Below, one piece after another: positions 30,011 through 39,265 of a stretch of DNA of 64,000 nucleotides. Every line of letters begins with the position of its first letter. The first letter of the stretch is position 1. The notes below the pieces were generated by a model. The model did not search any database. It was not told the origin of the DNA and saw nothing but the letters and a program-made list of their open reading frames with translations. Position numbers and translations under genes: made by a program. This DNA is from Symbiodinium natans (taxonomy: Eukaryota > Sar > Dinophyceae > Suessiales > Symbiodiniaceae): positions 1,106,315 through 1,170,314 of the forward strand of contig CAJNDS010001446.1 in assembly GCA_905221605.1 (NCBI GenBank), read 5' to 3'.

Positions 30011-30408
30011 TGGGGGATGAGGGGGGAGGGTTGGGCTTAGGGATCAAGGCCGCAACCCCAAGCCTTCCGAAGCCGTGAACCCCTAAAGCCATTTAATTCG
30101 AGAGGGCCTACGCCCGCCATTCGTGACATTGTCAACTTAGGGTCCACCTGCTTCGTTTAGCTCGATTTCTGGTGATCTTACAGCTCATCGCCCTTGTTCG
30201 AGAAATTGTACCGAGATTGGGATTGAAAACTTGGGAACAGCCTGTAGCCCAAAAGGCCTCAAGCCAAAAATCGCCCAAAGCCGCCCAGCCCAAAATGCCA
30301 TAATAAGCAACCCTAAACCCTAAACCCGGAAGCCCCGAACAATGCCCGAGGCCCCCCGCATGGCCCTGCGCAAGATGCCCGGGAACTTTGCGGGTTGCCT
30401 CAAAAAGA

Positions 30409-30441
<33 letters not shown>

Positions 30442-30690
30442 GATATATACTTGTGACAACATTGAGATTTCTCTACATAGGGCACATTCAAGGGAACTTC
30501 CCCTCCCCTCCATGCAGGGTTTGCCCAACGGATTCTTCTCCCTGCATGGGGAGGGTGGAGGGTGGAATTTGCCGACATAGCCACATAGCGACGAGAACCC
30601 TCCTCTGGAATTCGACTCAGGAAGATGCCTTACATAGAAGGGAGAGGATTCTTTACAAGAGGGACTCTTCGCGACATCTGCGAGGAGGTG
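30010..30690. other. Region with (TA)n microsatellite, no clear gene
   Basis: (TA)n at about 30407-30450. Island 30335-30405 is open on both strands (plus PRMALRKMPGNFAGC; minus EATRKVPGHLAQGHAGGLGH). An inverted CCCTGCATGG...CCATGCAGGG lies at 30510-30550. Nothing firm. Confidence 0.35.
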
Positions 30691-31050
30691 GGGGGGAGGG
30701 GGGTAGGGAGGGAGGGTCGTTGAAACTCATGACATTCCTGTATGTCCGGAGGGGAAGCTCCTGCTGGATCTTGCTGCCTGCTTTTTCTGGGCAGCCTTGG
30801 AGGCCCCCAGCTCGTCTCTTCATTCCTCCGGCCCAAATTGGGACCGGCTTCGGGCTCAGGGGGCTAGGGCTTGGGGGCTTAGGGTTTGCGCTCAAGTGGC
30901 CGAGGAAGCCACTAAGGCCAGGAATCATTGTAGCTGCCTCCTATCGTGGTGTCGCTTGTTGAAACTGCCTGCAACCCACGAGCCCCCGGAGACACCACGC
31001 AAAGCGGCGGCGGGAGGCCCCCACGTGGACGTCCCGTGGCTTTGGCCCGG
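30690..31050 (-). CDS. Candidate exons
   Basis: Minus islands 30700-30825 (MKRRAGGLQGCPEKAGSKIQ then QELPLRTYRNVMSFNDP) and 30943-31050 (KPRDVHVGASRRRFAWCLRG then LVGCRQFQQATPR). No family recognised. Confidence 0.4.
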
Positions 31051-31395
31051 TACTGATCATCAGTGATAGGCATACTGATAATGATAACCCTAGCGGGAAT
31101 GACGATGAAGAACCGTAACCATGATCAACACCAAAACTCAGACAACGACCATAGCCATGACCGGAGCCAGAGGAAAACATCGTCAAAAGGGCGTACCCTT
31201 TTGTAAACAGAAATCTAGCAACAATGAAACGATGTAGCAACAACAAAAACAGGCCGCGGCTACCATGCTCAGACATATAGATAGCATCCTGACGTCTTCA
31301 TGATGTTGATGATGATAAAAACCAAGCAATTACAACACTCAGAAGCGCAGTGTTATGCACATTGGCTGAGGGCTTAGGAAACCTCATCGTTTTCA
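31050..31395. other. Unique stretch without recognisable gene
   Basis: Rich in ATGATAATG/CATCATT-like short repeats (31060-31320). No convincing frame. Confidence 0.4.
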
Positions 31396-31399
31396 CCCC

Positions 31400-31850
31400 C
31401 AAATTTCCCGAACCCTAAATCCCGTCCAGGGCACGCCATGGCAAACTGGATGGGGAGGATGAGGCCTCGGCACTAGGTTTCAGGGTTTAGGGTTTAGGGT
31501 TTAGGTTTTAGGGTTCAGGGCTTAGGGTTTAGGGTTTAGGGCAAAGGACCTAAGGGTTTTGGCTGAGGGTTTTGAGGGTTTTGGCGCGGGGTCTAGCTGT
31601 TCCCGAGCACAGCTCCCACAACATGAACCACCGCTTGCACTTGAAATCAAGTCTGCATACAGTCCAAACCCCCGCAAGCTCTTTTGATTATCGCCCTGAG
31701 GGCGAACTGTCAACCACAGCCCTCCCAAGACCTAAGCACTGAGCCCTGAAGGCTTCCGCCCACTGGAATCCCACGCAATGCTAAGTGCCGGGTCCGATCC
31801 CCTCGAAGGAGAAGACAGCACCTGAGTGGCTCTGCAGGGAGCTAAATGGG
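31400..31850 (-). CDS. Candidate exons
   Basis: Minus islands 31745-31835 (VLSSPSRGSDPALSIAWDSS), 31545-31728 (GDNQKSLRGFGLYADLISSA then SGGSCCGSCAREQLDPAPKP), 31410-31465 (RGLILPIQFAMACPGRD). Confidence 0.35.
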
Positions 31851-31924
31851 CTTAGGGTTTTGGGGCTTAGGGTTTAGGGTTTAGGGTTTACGGTTTAACC
31901 CCAAAGCCTAAGCCCCAAACTCTG

Positions 31925-32330
31925 CGCTCTCAACGCTAACCTGCATGCCTTTCAACATCCCCGATGACGATTGCATTCAAAGGATTCTGCCAAGGCGGAA
32001 GTTTGAAAAAGACATCCAAGTTGGCACCCACTCATTGTCCCTGAAACCCAAAGCCCCTAAAGCCTTCAGCCCTAAAACCCCAAAACTTCAAAACCCTGAG
32101 CCCTAAACCCTAAACCCTAAGCCCTAAACCCTCGATCATCCATGGGCTTGCCGGCGTTTTGAGGTGCAGGGGGCCTTCCAGAGTCTGAAGACAAGACCAT
32201 TCTGGGGCTTGTAAACCCCCAGCCCCTGTAAACCCTGAAAGCCCCGTAAACCCTATAAGCCCATCAAGCCTGAAAGCCCTATGAATCCTACAGGCCCTAA
32301 AAACCTTATGGGCCACCCTGTGATTCTAAC
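31925..32330. other. Islands open on both strands
   Basis: 31940-32045 is open on the plus strand (MPFNIPDDDCIQRILPRRKF) and the minus strand. 32130-32210 is open in two minus frames. Assignment is not possible by eye. Confidence 0.25.
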
Positions 32331-32429
32331 CCTAAACCCTAAAAAACCCTTGAATCCTAAACGAAAACCCCTAAACCTTAAACCCTAAACCCTAAACCTT
32401 AAACCCTAAACCCTAAACCCCAAATCCCT

Positions 32430-32536
32430 AAAGAACCCTTGAAGGGCTGACAAGGTCCTGGGCCCCAGGCATCCGAAGAACACGGGGAACTCGGCCCAGT
32501 TGAAGAGGATGATGTTCGGAGCGATGCCACTCGTGC
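32430..32536 (-). CDS. Candidate exon with membrane helix
   Basis: After TGAG the minus strand reads TSGIAPNIILFNWAEFPVFF then GCLGPRTLSALQ, a likely transmembrane segment. It directly abuts the introner copy at 32541. Confidence 0.5.
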
Positions 32537-32540
32537 CTCA

Positions 32541-32772
32541 CTAGTTCATGGTTGGGATGATATGCCATGCGCTTGTCCGGCGGTCGAGCCTCCTGCAAAA
32601 CTAGACGTTCTTCTGCGGAGCTTCTGTACAACAGACTTGGTGGGATGATATTCAAAAAAATAAGTGTTTATTCCTTGTAGGGTTTTTAAGTACCCTTAAA
32701 AATTTAAGTGTTTATTCCTTCTAGGGTTTAAGTAGCCTTAAAAAGTAAAAATGGTACCCAACTATGACAAAG
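32541..32772 (-). mobile_element. Introner-like element (CTTTGTCATGGTTGGG family, copy 2)
   Basis: Ends CTAGTTCATGGTTGGGATGA and CCCAACTATGACAAAG match the intron at 262-365. Direct repeats CTCA flank it (32537-32540, 32773-32776). The inside is longer (232 bp) and holds an extra GC-rich segment and a duplicated AAGTGTTTATTCCTTnTAGG. Confidence 0.75.
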
Positions 32773-32899
32773 CTCACTGGCGCTTAGGAGGGAATGGGGG
32801 GGGGGGGGGGTTGAGGGTTTAGGGCTTAGGATTCAAGGGCTTTTCGGGTTTAGGGTTTAGAGTTTAGGGTTCAAGGGTTTTGCGGGTTTAGGGTCCGGG

Positions 32900-33020
32900 G
32901 TTTAGGGTGGGAATGAGGGAGGCAGCCAATTGCCCTGTATAGAACCCCTTCAAGGCCATTCCAGGTACCCAGCTCCCTCATGTAGGCAGAAGGGGTTTGC
33001 AAGCCTCGCCACCCCCCCCC
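32900..33020. mobile_element. ATGAGGGAG TIR element
   Basis: GGGAATGAGGGAGGCAGCC (32909) and CCCAGCTCCCTCATGTAGGC (32969) are inverted; related to the GGGAATGAGGGAA family. Confidence 0.5.
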
Positions 33021-33079
33021 CCCCTCCCCAACAAAAAAAAATTGGGGTTTGGGGTTGGGATTTGGGGTTTGGGGGTTAG

Positions 33080-33775
33080 GGTTTAGGGCCTTCTATGACG
33101 CTTGGGCTCCACAAAGGCCCTGCAAGAACTCCTGGACGTCGGAACAGATGGCAGCGGCATGCCAAAACCCTACACCCTAACCCCTAAACCCTAAACCCTA
33201 ATCCCCAATCCTGACCCTCAGGCCTGGACACCTCGGGCTCAACATCTCGAGACCCAGGGCCCTAGGCCCCAAAGCCTAAAGCGGTAAACTCCCTACGGCC
33301 CTAAGAGCCGAAACCCTATAGGGTTTAGGGTTTAGGGTTTAGGGTTTAGGGTTTAGGGTTTAGGGTTTAGGGTTTAGGGTTTAGGGTTTAGGGTTTAGGG
33401 TTTAGGGTTTAGGTTCATGGGTTTTACTGGGGCGGCTAGCCGTACACGAAAATCGTTCCAGTTAGAAAACCCAAACCTCAAGTCCTCCGGGCCCCCAAGC
33501 CCCAAACCCTAAACCCTAAGCCCTAGAGCTTGCGGGCCTAAACCCTAAACCCTAAACCCTAAACCCTAAACCCTAAAGCCTAAACCCTAAACCCGCCCGC
33601 CACCCCTCTCACCTCTGTTGGGTAGGCGGGCGCAGTCGAGCGCTCAGCGAAACCATGGCAGGCTCTGCTTGAGCTGCAGAGCCTGCCCACCGCACTGAGG
33701 AGTCGCCAAGCTTGGTCGCCAAGCATAGTCACTGCAGAAATATTATTACCCTAAAACGTTTCGCCTTCTGGGGCC
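33080..33775 (-). CDS. Candidate exons around a TTTAGGG array
   Basis: Minus islands 33092-33168 (HAAAICSDVQEFLQGLCGAQ), 33415-33465 (WNDFRVRLAAPVKPM), 33640-33740 (YAWRPSLATPQCGGQALQLK then QSLPWFR). A perfect 12-bp hairpin, GGCAGGCTCTGC/GCAGAGCCTGCC, lies inside the last at 33658-33688. A TTTAGGG array fills 33316-33412. Confidence 0.35.
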
Positions 33776-33785
33776 AAGCCCGCCC

Positions 33786-33972
33786 TAATTCTGGGAGGCC
33801 CCTGGGAGGCCTCTGGCAGGGCCCTGCGAGGCCCCTGAGAGGCCCCTGCAAGGCCCCTGGGAGGGTGTTGGGAGGCGCCTGAAAGCCTCAAGCGCCTGAA
33901 AGGCCCTGAAAGAAAGACCCCTGAAAGGTTCTTGGGAGGCCCCTGAGAGGCCCCTGGGAGCCCCTGGGAGGA
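33786..33972. repeat. GGCCCCTGNGA short tandem repeats
   Basis: About fifteen degenerate copies of AGGCCCCTGGG-like units. Confidence 0.85.
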
Positions 33973-34350
33973 ATCGTTGATTTTCTATGAGAGGGCCCTT
34001 CGCAACAACCTGAAGGGGTCTCCTTTGTCTTGGGTCAAGTGAGTCCCAAGCTGCAACCTTTTCACGCCTGAATTTTCTATGAGAGGTCCCTTGGACCCAG
34101 ACCGTCCCCTTCGCAACAACCTGAAGGGGTCTCCTTTGTCTTGGCCCCAAGTGAGCCCCAAGCTGCAACCTTTTCACGCCTGAATTTTCTATGAGAGGGC
34201 CCTTCGGCCCAGACCGTTCGCAACAACCTGAAGGGGTATCCTTTGCCTTGTGGCCCCAAGTGACCCTCAACTTGCAACCTATCCTCGCCTGAGTTTTCTA
34301 TGCCCTTCAGACCGTCCCCTTCGTAAAAGCTTAAAGGGGTGGCCCAAAGT
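33973..34350. repeat. Tandem repeat of about 110 bp, four copies
   Basis: Each unit starts TTTTCTATGAGAGG and contains CGCAACAACCTGAAGGGG and AAGCTGCAACCTTTTCACGC. The minus strand is open through it (LQVVAKG...PLIENSG...VAAW), so it could be translated. Confidence 0.85.
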
Positions 34351-34354
34351 TCCA

Positions 34355-34760
34355 AGTGACCCAGAAGTCAATCCTTGAAGGCTTGGACTGCTCGCTGGAG
34401 CTTCCTCGTCTTCGAGATTTTGCCCAGCCGTTCGAAGTCCGAAGTTTCTTCAGCGTCCTCTCATGAGAATATGCGACGTATGAGTTGTGAATGGTTGGCT
34501 TGGTTTGGGCTGGCTCCGGTTTGGTTTCGCAGTGAGTTGTGATTGGGTGGCCTTGGGGCGGGCATGTCTTCACACTATTGCGTTCAGCTGACCCGTGCAA
34601 CACCCTAAACCCTAAACCCTAAACCCTAAACCCTATGGGTCAGAGCTGCGACTTGAGGGCTTCAGCAAGTTCCGAACTCCTCACCCTCCCTTGGCACTTT
34701 CTGAGCCCGGAGCCTAGCTGCACGAAGCTGCAGTAGTAGATCCACGAGATGCCACACCTG
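34355..34760 (-). CDS. Open stretch and candidate terminal exon
   Basis: 34355-34600 is one open minus frame of low complexity (THCETKPEPAQTKPTIHNSY). The island 34640-34757 reads CGISWIYYCSFVQLGSGLRK then CQGRVRSSELAEALKSQL and TGA, a good candidate; an overlapping frame (VWHLVDLLLQLRAARLRA) is also open. Confidence 0.35.
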
Positions 34761-34844
34761 GGAGGGTTTGGGGTTTGGGGTTTAGGGTTTAGGGCTTAGG
34801 GCTTAGGGCTGAGGGCTTGGGGTTTAGGATGGGGTCCTACTATA

Positions 34845-35115
34845 AGGGGATCCAACTTTTTGGGGATCTATATTCGGGGTCCCTGATTATCGTAAACCCC
34901 CATATGAGGATCTTCTTGATTGTTAATGGGTCCTCTTGGGAAGTTTATGCGGATTTGGTTTTGCGTTTAGAGGTCTACTGAATTATTCAGAATTGTGAAG
35001 GGATGATAATGGGCAATGATTTTGGTTGCTGTGTTACATGGCCTTCTCGCGGTATGGGGGACTTTGAGGAATTTGGGATTTAGGCTTTTGGGGGACTTGG
35101 GGTGACGCGAAACGG
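34845..35115. other. Dispersed TIR element copy, then unique sequence
   Basis: 34845-34905 (GGGGTCCTACTATAAGGGGA...TTATCGTAAACCCCC) belongs to the GGTTTACGA family in reverse. 34915-35110 holds no convincing gene; a short minus frame (ATHIIGRFASPQVPQ) ends the island. Confidence 0.45.
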
Positions 35116-35134
35116 CCGATGATGTGAGTTGCCA

Positions 35135-35370
35135 TAGACCCTAAACCCTAAACCCTAAACCCTAAACCCTAAACCCTAAACCCTAAACCCTAAACCCTAA
35201 CCCCTAAAACCCTTAAACCCTAAACCCTAAACCCTAAACCCTAAACCCTAAACCCTAAACCCTAAACCCTAAACCCTAAACCCTAAACCCTAAACCCTAA
35301 ACCCTAAACCCTAAACCCTAAACCCTAAACCCTAAACCCTAAACCCTAAACCAAACCCTAAACCCTAAAC
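35135..35370. repeat. CCCTAAA array, about 32 units
   Basis: Long near-perfect array, broken by one AACCCCTAAAACCCTTAAACC patch. Confidence 0.97.
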
Positions 35371-36245
35371 CGGGACAGCGAGGCAGCCCCCGCACCTCGA
35401 ACTCATCAAGGACTGAACCCTGAACCTTAAACTCCCAACGCCCAGAGCCGCAAACCCTAGAGAGTAAACCCCAAACACCTAGAACCCCAACCCTAAACCC
35501 TCTAGCCCCTAGAACCCCTAAAACCGCTGAAACCGCTACTAAAGCAACTAAACCCCAAAACCCCTACGCACCCCTAAAACCCCTAAACCCATCTAAGCCC
35601 CTCAACCAGGCTACTATGGTTTAGGGTTTAGGGTTTAGGGTTTAGGGTTTAGGGTTTAGGGTTTAGGGTTAGGATCTAGGGTACTGAGGCCTGAAGACTT
35701 AGGCTGCGGTGGCGCCAAACCCCAAAACCCGCAACCCCCGCGATCACAAAACCCCACAACCCCCTTACCCCTTTAAACCTAAACCCTCAACCTAGACCGT
35801 AAGCCCTAATCCCTGAGCCCTCAGTCCTAACCCCTAGCCCCTAACCCCTTACCCCTCAACCCGAAACCCTAAACCCTCAACCCCAACCCAGTGGAGGGCT
35901 TGAGGCCGCCACAGCAGCACCACGTTGGACATGAGCACCGGCACGGTTAGTACCTGCATCGGTCGAGAGCTTGATTGAGAGTTGAGGGTTTGGGGTTTAG
36001 GGTTTAGGGTTTAGGGTTGAGGGTTTAGGGTTTAGGGCTTGTTTAGAGGGAGTGTAGCGGGGCTTAGGGGGTTTAGGGAAGCCATTGCTCAGGGACCGTG
36101 ATGTAGTGACGTGATCTCCTGGGCGTCGAACCCGGGAACGCGAAACCAAATGCTTCCGCCGAACACCCCAACAAGCATCCTTGCCTGTAGGGAGCGGAGC
36201 CATGTGAAAGGCATCACACAGATCCTCAGTCGACTTGCGGATCAG
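35370..36245 (-). CDS. Candidate exons between degenerate tracts
   Basis: Minus islands 36045-36200 (open in several frames, e.g. MLVGVFGGSIWFRVPGFDAQ), 35885-35965 (MQVLTVPVLMSNVVLLWRPQ, likely membrane helix), 35372-35415 (VLDEFEVRGLPRCP). 35415-35880 is mostly degraded heptamers. Confidence 0.35.
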
Positions 36246-36378
36246 GGATCACGAAACCAACCCTGAAACCGCAAACATCCCTAAACTCTCCGTAATCCCT
36301 AAACCCCAAACCCCAAACCCCAAACCCTAAACCCTAAACCCTAAACCCTAAAACCCTAAACCCTAAACCTCACTGCAG

Positions 36379-36475
36379 CCGAAAGGCAAGGCCCCGGTGC
36401 ACATCGCAGCTCGGGAAGGGCAGGCCGTGCGGGATGTCTCTAAGCACACGACGTCCCGCACGTTCTCCACCTCAG
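36379..36475 (+). CDS. Candidate ankyrin-repeat exon
   Basis: After CTGCAG the plus strand reads PKGKAPVHIAAREGQAVRDV, matching the ankyrin core (G-x-x-P-x-H-x-A-A-x-x-G). The minus strand is open too (AKTEVENVRDVVCLETS). A 12-bp inverted repeat (GTGCGGGATGTC / GACGTCCCGCAC, 36428-36461) lies in it. Confidence 0.35.
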
Positions 36476-36770
36476 TCTTGGCGATCGGTTTAGGGTTTCG
36501 GGTTTAGGGTTTAGGGCTGAGGTCCCCGAACTTTGGGGGTTGTGGGCGAAGAAAGTGGGATAAAGTCAGCAAAGGGATGGGGGAGACTGCTACGAACCCG
36601 TGCAGTCCGCTTTCGCTCGCACCCGCTGCATGCTAGGTCTTGAAAGGCCGACTTTCACAGCACAGGCAACGAGACTGTTGCGGTCCTAAATGTCCGCAGA
36701 TCTGCGCAGGGCGTCCTGCTGGACCGGCTTCAAGGAAGCCCCAAGAGAGCGAAGCTCGCCAACCTTTTTC

Positions 36771-38882
36771 TTAGTATGGAACATATGTGGACATCTCTTT
36801 GGTCAGTCCTTCCTTGTAGTACTCATCGTACCATCCGATAAACTTGTTGATGCCTTCCTGCAATGGGGTCGTGGGCTTGTAGCCAAGCTCTTTCTCTGCC
36901 AAGGACACGTCGGCGCTGGTCTTGAGCACGTCTCCGGTCGGGGGCATGGGGACATAGTTCTTAATCGCCTTCTTCCCTATCGCCCTCTCCAGGCACTCAA
37001 TCATGTAGGTGACCGTCACCGGATCCTTGTTCCCGAGGTTATAGACCTTGCAGTGGGCCGTTTCCTTGGTGGACTGCGGGATCCTATCCACCGCCGCCAC
37101 GCAGCCCGTGACGATGTCGTCGATGTAGGTGAAGTCCTTAACTGCCCAGTAACCTAGGCTTAAAAAGGGTGCCCTTTTTTTTGCTTAAAGGGGTTTGTAA
37201 GGGAACCTAAACCCCCCAAAAAGGGAAACAGGGTACTACTGGGCATCCTAGAGTCCCGCTCCAACTCAGAGCCCCCAGGGCCCTGGAAGATTTTCAGGGC
37301 CTCCCCCTTGTGGATCTTGATTGTCGCCGAGAAGGCGAACATGTCGGGCCGGCCCCAGGGCCCGTAGACCGTGAAGAACCGGAGCCCCGTCAGGGAGAGG
37401 CCATAGATGTGGTTGTAGGTGTGCCTCTACGGAACTTGGAACCCTAGCAAAAATCTCATCATTTTTGCCGGTTCTTAGAGAGTATAGTACCCGAAAATTA
37501 GAAAAATATTTCCAAAGTATCCCCAAGGTGCGCGATCATCTCGTTGGCCTTCTTGGTGGCCGCGTAGAGGCTCGCCGGCCGGTCCACCTGGTGCGCCTCG
37601 GAGAAGGGGCTCACGGTGTTCAGGCCGTACACGGAGCTCGAGGACGCGTAGACCACCCTGGGCTTGGGGTCGCAAAAGCGACACGCCTCCAAAAGATTCA
37701 CGAAGCCGGAGATGTTCGAGGAGACATAGGATGCCGGGTCCTCTGGCTGGTTCTTAGTAGGGAATGAGGGAATGAGGGAATGAGGTACCCTGTAATCCCT
37801 TAAAGGGTATATAACCCTAAACCCTAAACCCTCTTGTAGGCCCTATAATTCCCTCATTCCCCACAAAAAGAAGCACAAGAAGTCCTTGGTGGCATATCTC
37901 ACGCCGGCCTGGGCTGCTAGAGCCAGGACGTGCGTGACGCCGTACTCCTTCAGAATGTGGTCCAGGAAGCTTCGGTCGTTGAGGTCCGCCTTTCTGGGTC
38001 GCTAGATGGGCTGTATAGGGTATGTCAGGGGTATATGAGGGGTATATAAGGGGTTTCTAAGGGGTGTATAAGGGGTATATAGGGGTATAGAAGGGGTATA
38101 TAAGGGGTATATAAGGGGTATATAAGGGGTATATAAGGGGTATATAAGGGGTATATAAGGGGTATATAAGGGGTCCGCCTTTTCAGGGACCCCTACTACG
38201 GGACCCTGTAACCCTAAACCCTAAGCTAAACCCCATAACTACCCCTAAGAGCCTTGAAGGTGTAGACGCCTGCACGCTCCAAGGTCTCCACCCGATCGTA
38301 CTTGATGCCCACGGGGTAGTAGGCGTTGAAGTTGTCCAGGCCCAGCACCCCATCCCCTCCTCAGTGGGGATTAGGGTTTAGGGTTTAGGGCGCAGGGTTT
38401 AGGGTTTAGGGCGTAGGGTTTAGGATTTAGGGTTTAAGGTTTCGGGTTTAGGGTGTAGGGTTTGGCCCTTTAAAAACCTCTGACAGGTGTTCCCAGACTC
38501 CAAAATAAACCAACAGAAGGGGTAGACATCTCAGAAAAAGCCATGAAACATATCCCTAAACCCTAAACCCTAAACCCTAAACCCTCAACCCTAGAAACAT
38601 ATGCCAATGTCCCACCCAGCTGCTCTTCTTCAGAGCCAGCGCGCAGTGGAAGCCCACAAAGCCTTGGTAGCCCAGTTACCATATTACAATCAGGGCACCC
38701 TTTTTTTGGTTGGTTACTTTATAAGGGAACCCTAAACCTTAAACCCTAAGCCCTAAACCCTAAACCCTAAACCCTAAACCCTGAACCCCAAAAAAGGGAG
38801 AAGGGTGCCCCTGGGCTGCCAAGAAGCCCGCGGTCCCGGTGATCAGGATGACCCGACCCGTCGTGGACTTGCTGGACTCTGC
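36771..38882 (-). CDS. UDP-glucuronate 4-epimerase-like (NAD-dependent epimerase), seven exons
   Basis: Exons (minus): 38828-38882, 38612-38662, 38253-38359 (or from 38356), 37885-37989, 37532-37740, 37256-37424, 36771-37136. They join in frame to about 353 residues plus stop, close to the family length. Visible: Rossmann loop T-G-T-A-G-F-V-G (15-22), GLDNFN, AAQAGVRY, the SSSSVYG serine region (139-145), catalytic Y165-A-A-T-K169, FFTVYGPWGRPDM, FQGPGGSELERDFTYIDDI, and a C-terminal VSLAEKELGYKP. The enzyme would interconvert UDP-glucuronate and UDP-galacturonate for polysaccharide synthesis. The true N-terminus lies upstream, perhaps with a membrane anchor (39042-39085). All six introns have GC or GA donors. 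Confidence 0.93.
37137..37255 (-). mobile_element. Introner, epimerase intron 6
   Basis: Inverted ends CTAGGATGCCCAGTAG and TTACTGGGCAGTTAAG; direct repeats GACT at 37252-37255 and 37133-37136. The GA donor is the start of the left GACT; the acceptor AG is the element's last dinucleotide. Confidence 0.85.
37425..37531 (-). mobile_element. Introner-like, epimerase intron 5
   Basis: Direct repeats GCAC at 37528-37531 and 37421-37424, GC donor, AG at the end (GTAGAG). Ends CTTGGGGATACTTTGGAA and TTCCAAGTTCCGTAGAG are weakly inverted. Confidence 0.7.
37741..37884 (-). mobile_element. Introner, epimerase intron 4
   Basis: GGGGAATGAGGGAATTATAG near the 5' end and ATTCCCTCATTCCCTCATTC near the 3' end are inverted. 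GAC is repeated at both borders; GA donor, AG acceptor. A few CCCTAAA units sit in the middle of the element. Confidence 0.8.
37990..38252 (-). repeat. Epimerase intron 3 with an 11-bp minisatellite
   Basis: GC donor, AG|GC acceptor. From 38035 to 38172 the unit AAGGGGTATAT is repeated about a dozen times, the last seven perfectly. On its far side (38171-38186) the acceptor sequence GGTCCGCCTTTTCAGGG recurs, so the minisatellite lies between two near-copies of the 3' splice site. Confidence 0.85.
38360..38611 (-). other. Epimerase intron 2
   Basis: GA donor (GACATTGG at 38611) to an AG at 38360 or 38357. It holds two heptamer tracts; no clear inverted ends. Confidence 0.75.
38663..38827 (-). 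mobile_element. Introner, epimerase intron 1 (CTTGGTAGCCCAG family)
   Basis: Inverted ends CTTGGCAGCCCAGG and CTGGGCTACCAAG, direct repeats GCTT (38824-38827, 38659-38662), GC donor and AG acceptor. A second copy lies at 47260-47363. Heptamers fill the core. Confidence 0.87.
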
Positions 38883-38884
38883 CT

Positions 38885-39090
38885 CAGGGTTTGGGATTTG
38901 GGGTTTGGGGTTTGGGGTTTGGGGTTTAGGGTTTAGGGTTTATAGGGTTTATAGGGTTTATAGGGTTTATAGGGTTTAGGGTTTAGGGTCTAGGGTTTAG
39001 GGTTTAGGGTTTAGGGATAATTTAGGGTTGGTAGACCAGCAACCATGCCATGACAACCAGGGGTGGTGCAGTCACTCCGGTTTAGGGGGT
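38885..39090 (-). CDS. TTTGGGG/TTTAGGG tract and candidate N-terminal exon of the epimerase
   Basis: After the tract, the minus strand at 39042-39085 reads VTAPPLVVMAWLLVYQ, a short hydrophobic segment. Related plant enzymes have an N-terminal signal anchor, so this could be the first exon. Frame joining was not proven. Confidence 0.3.
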
Positions 39091-39154
39091 TAATATTGAG
39101 AGACATCGAAGCAACCCTAAATCCTAAACCCCTAGACCCCTTGAACCCCTAATA

Positions 39155-39265
39155 TATGGGCCTTTATAATTAGAATAGGGTTTTGGGGGTTATTATAGTA
39201 TAATTACAAAGGGACCATGAGAAAACATTATTCGTAAGTGTTCCGACCCCTATATTAGGCCCTAC
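39155..39265 (-). mobile_element. GGGGTCGGAA...AAGGCCC dispersed element
   Basis: In reverse it reads GGGGTCGGAACACTTACGAA...AATAACCCCCAAAACCC..., matching 49226-49345 and 56391-56470. Confidence 0.6.

Noticed and set aside
33658-33688. Hairpin GGCAGGCTCTGC/GCAGAGCCTGCC as a terminator
   Set aside because: Eukaryotic context, no U run; noted only as a structural feature.
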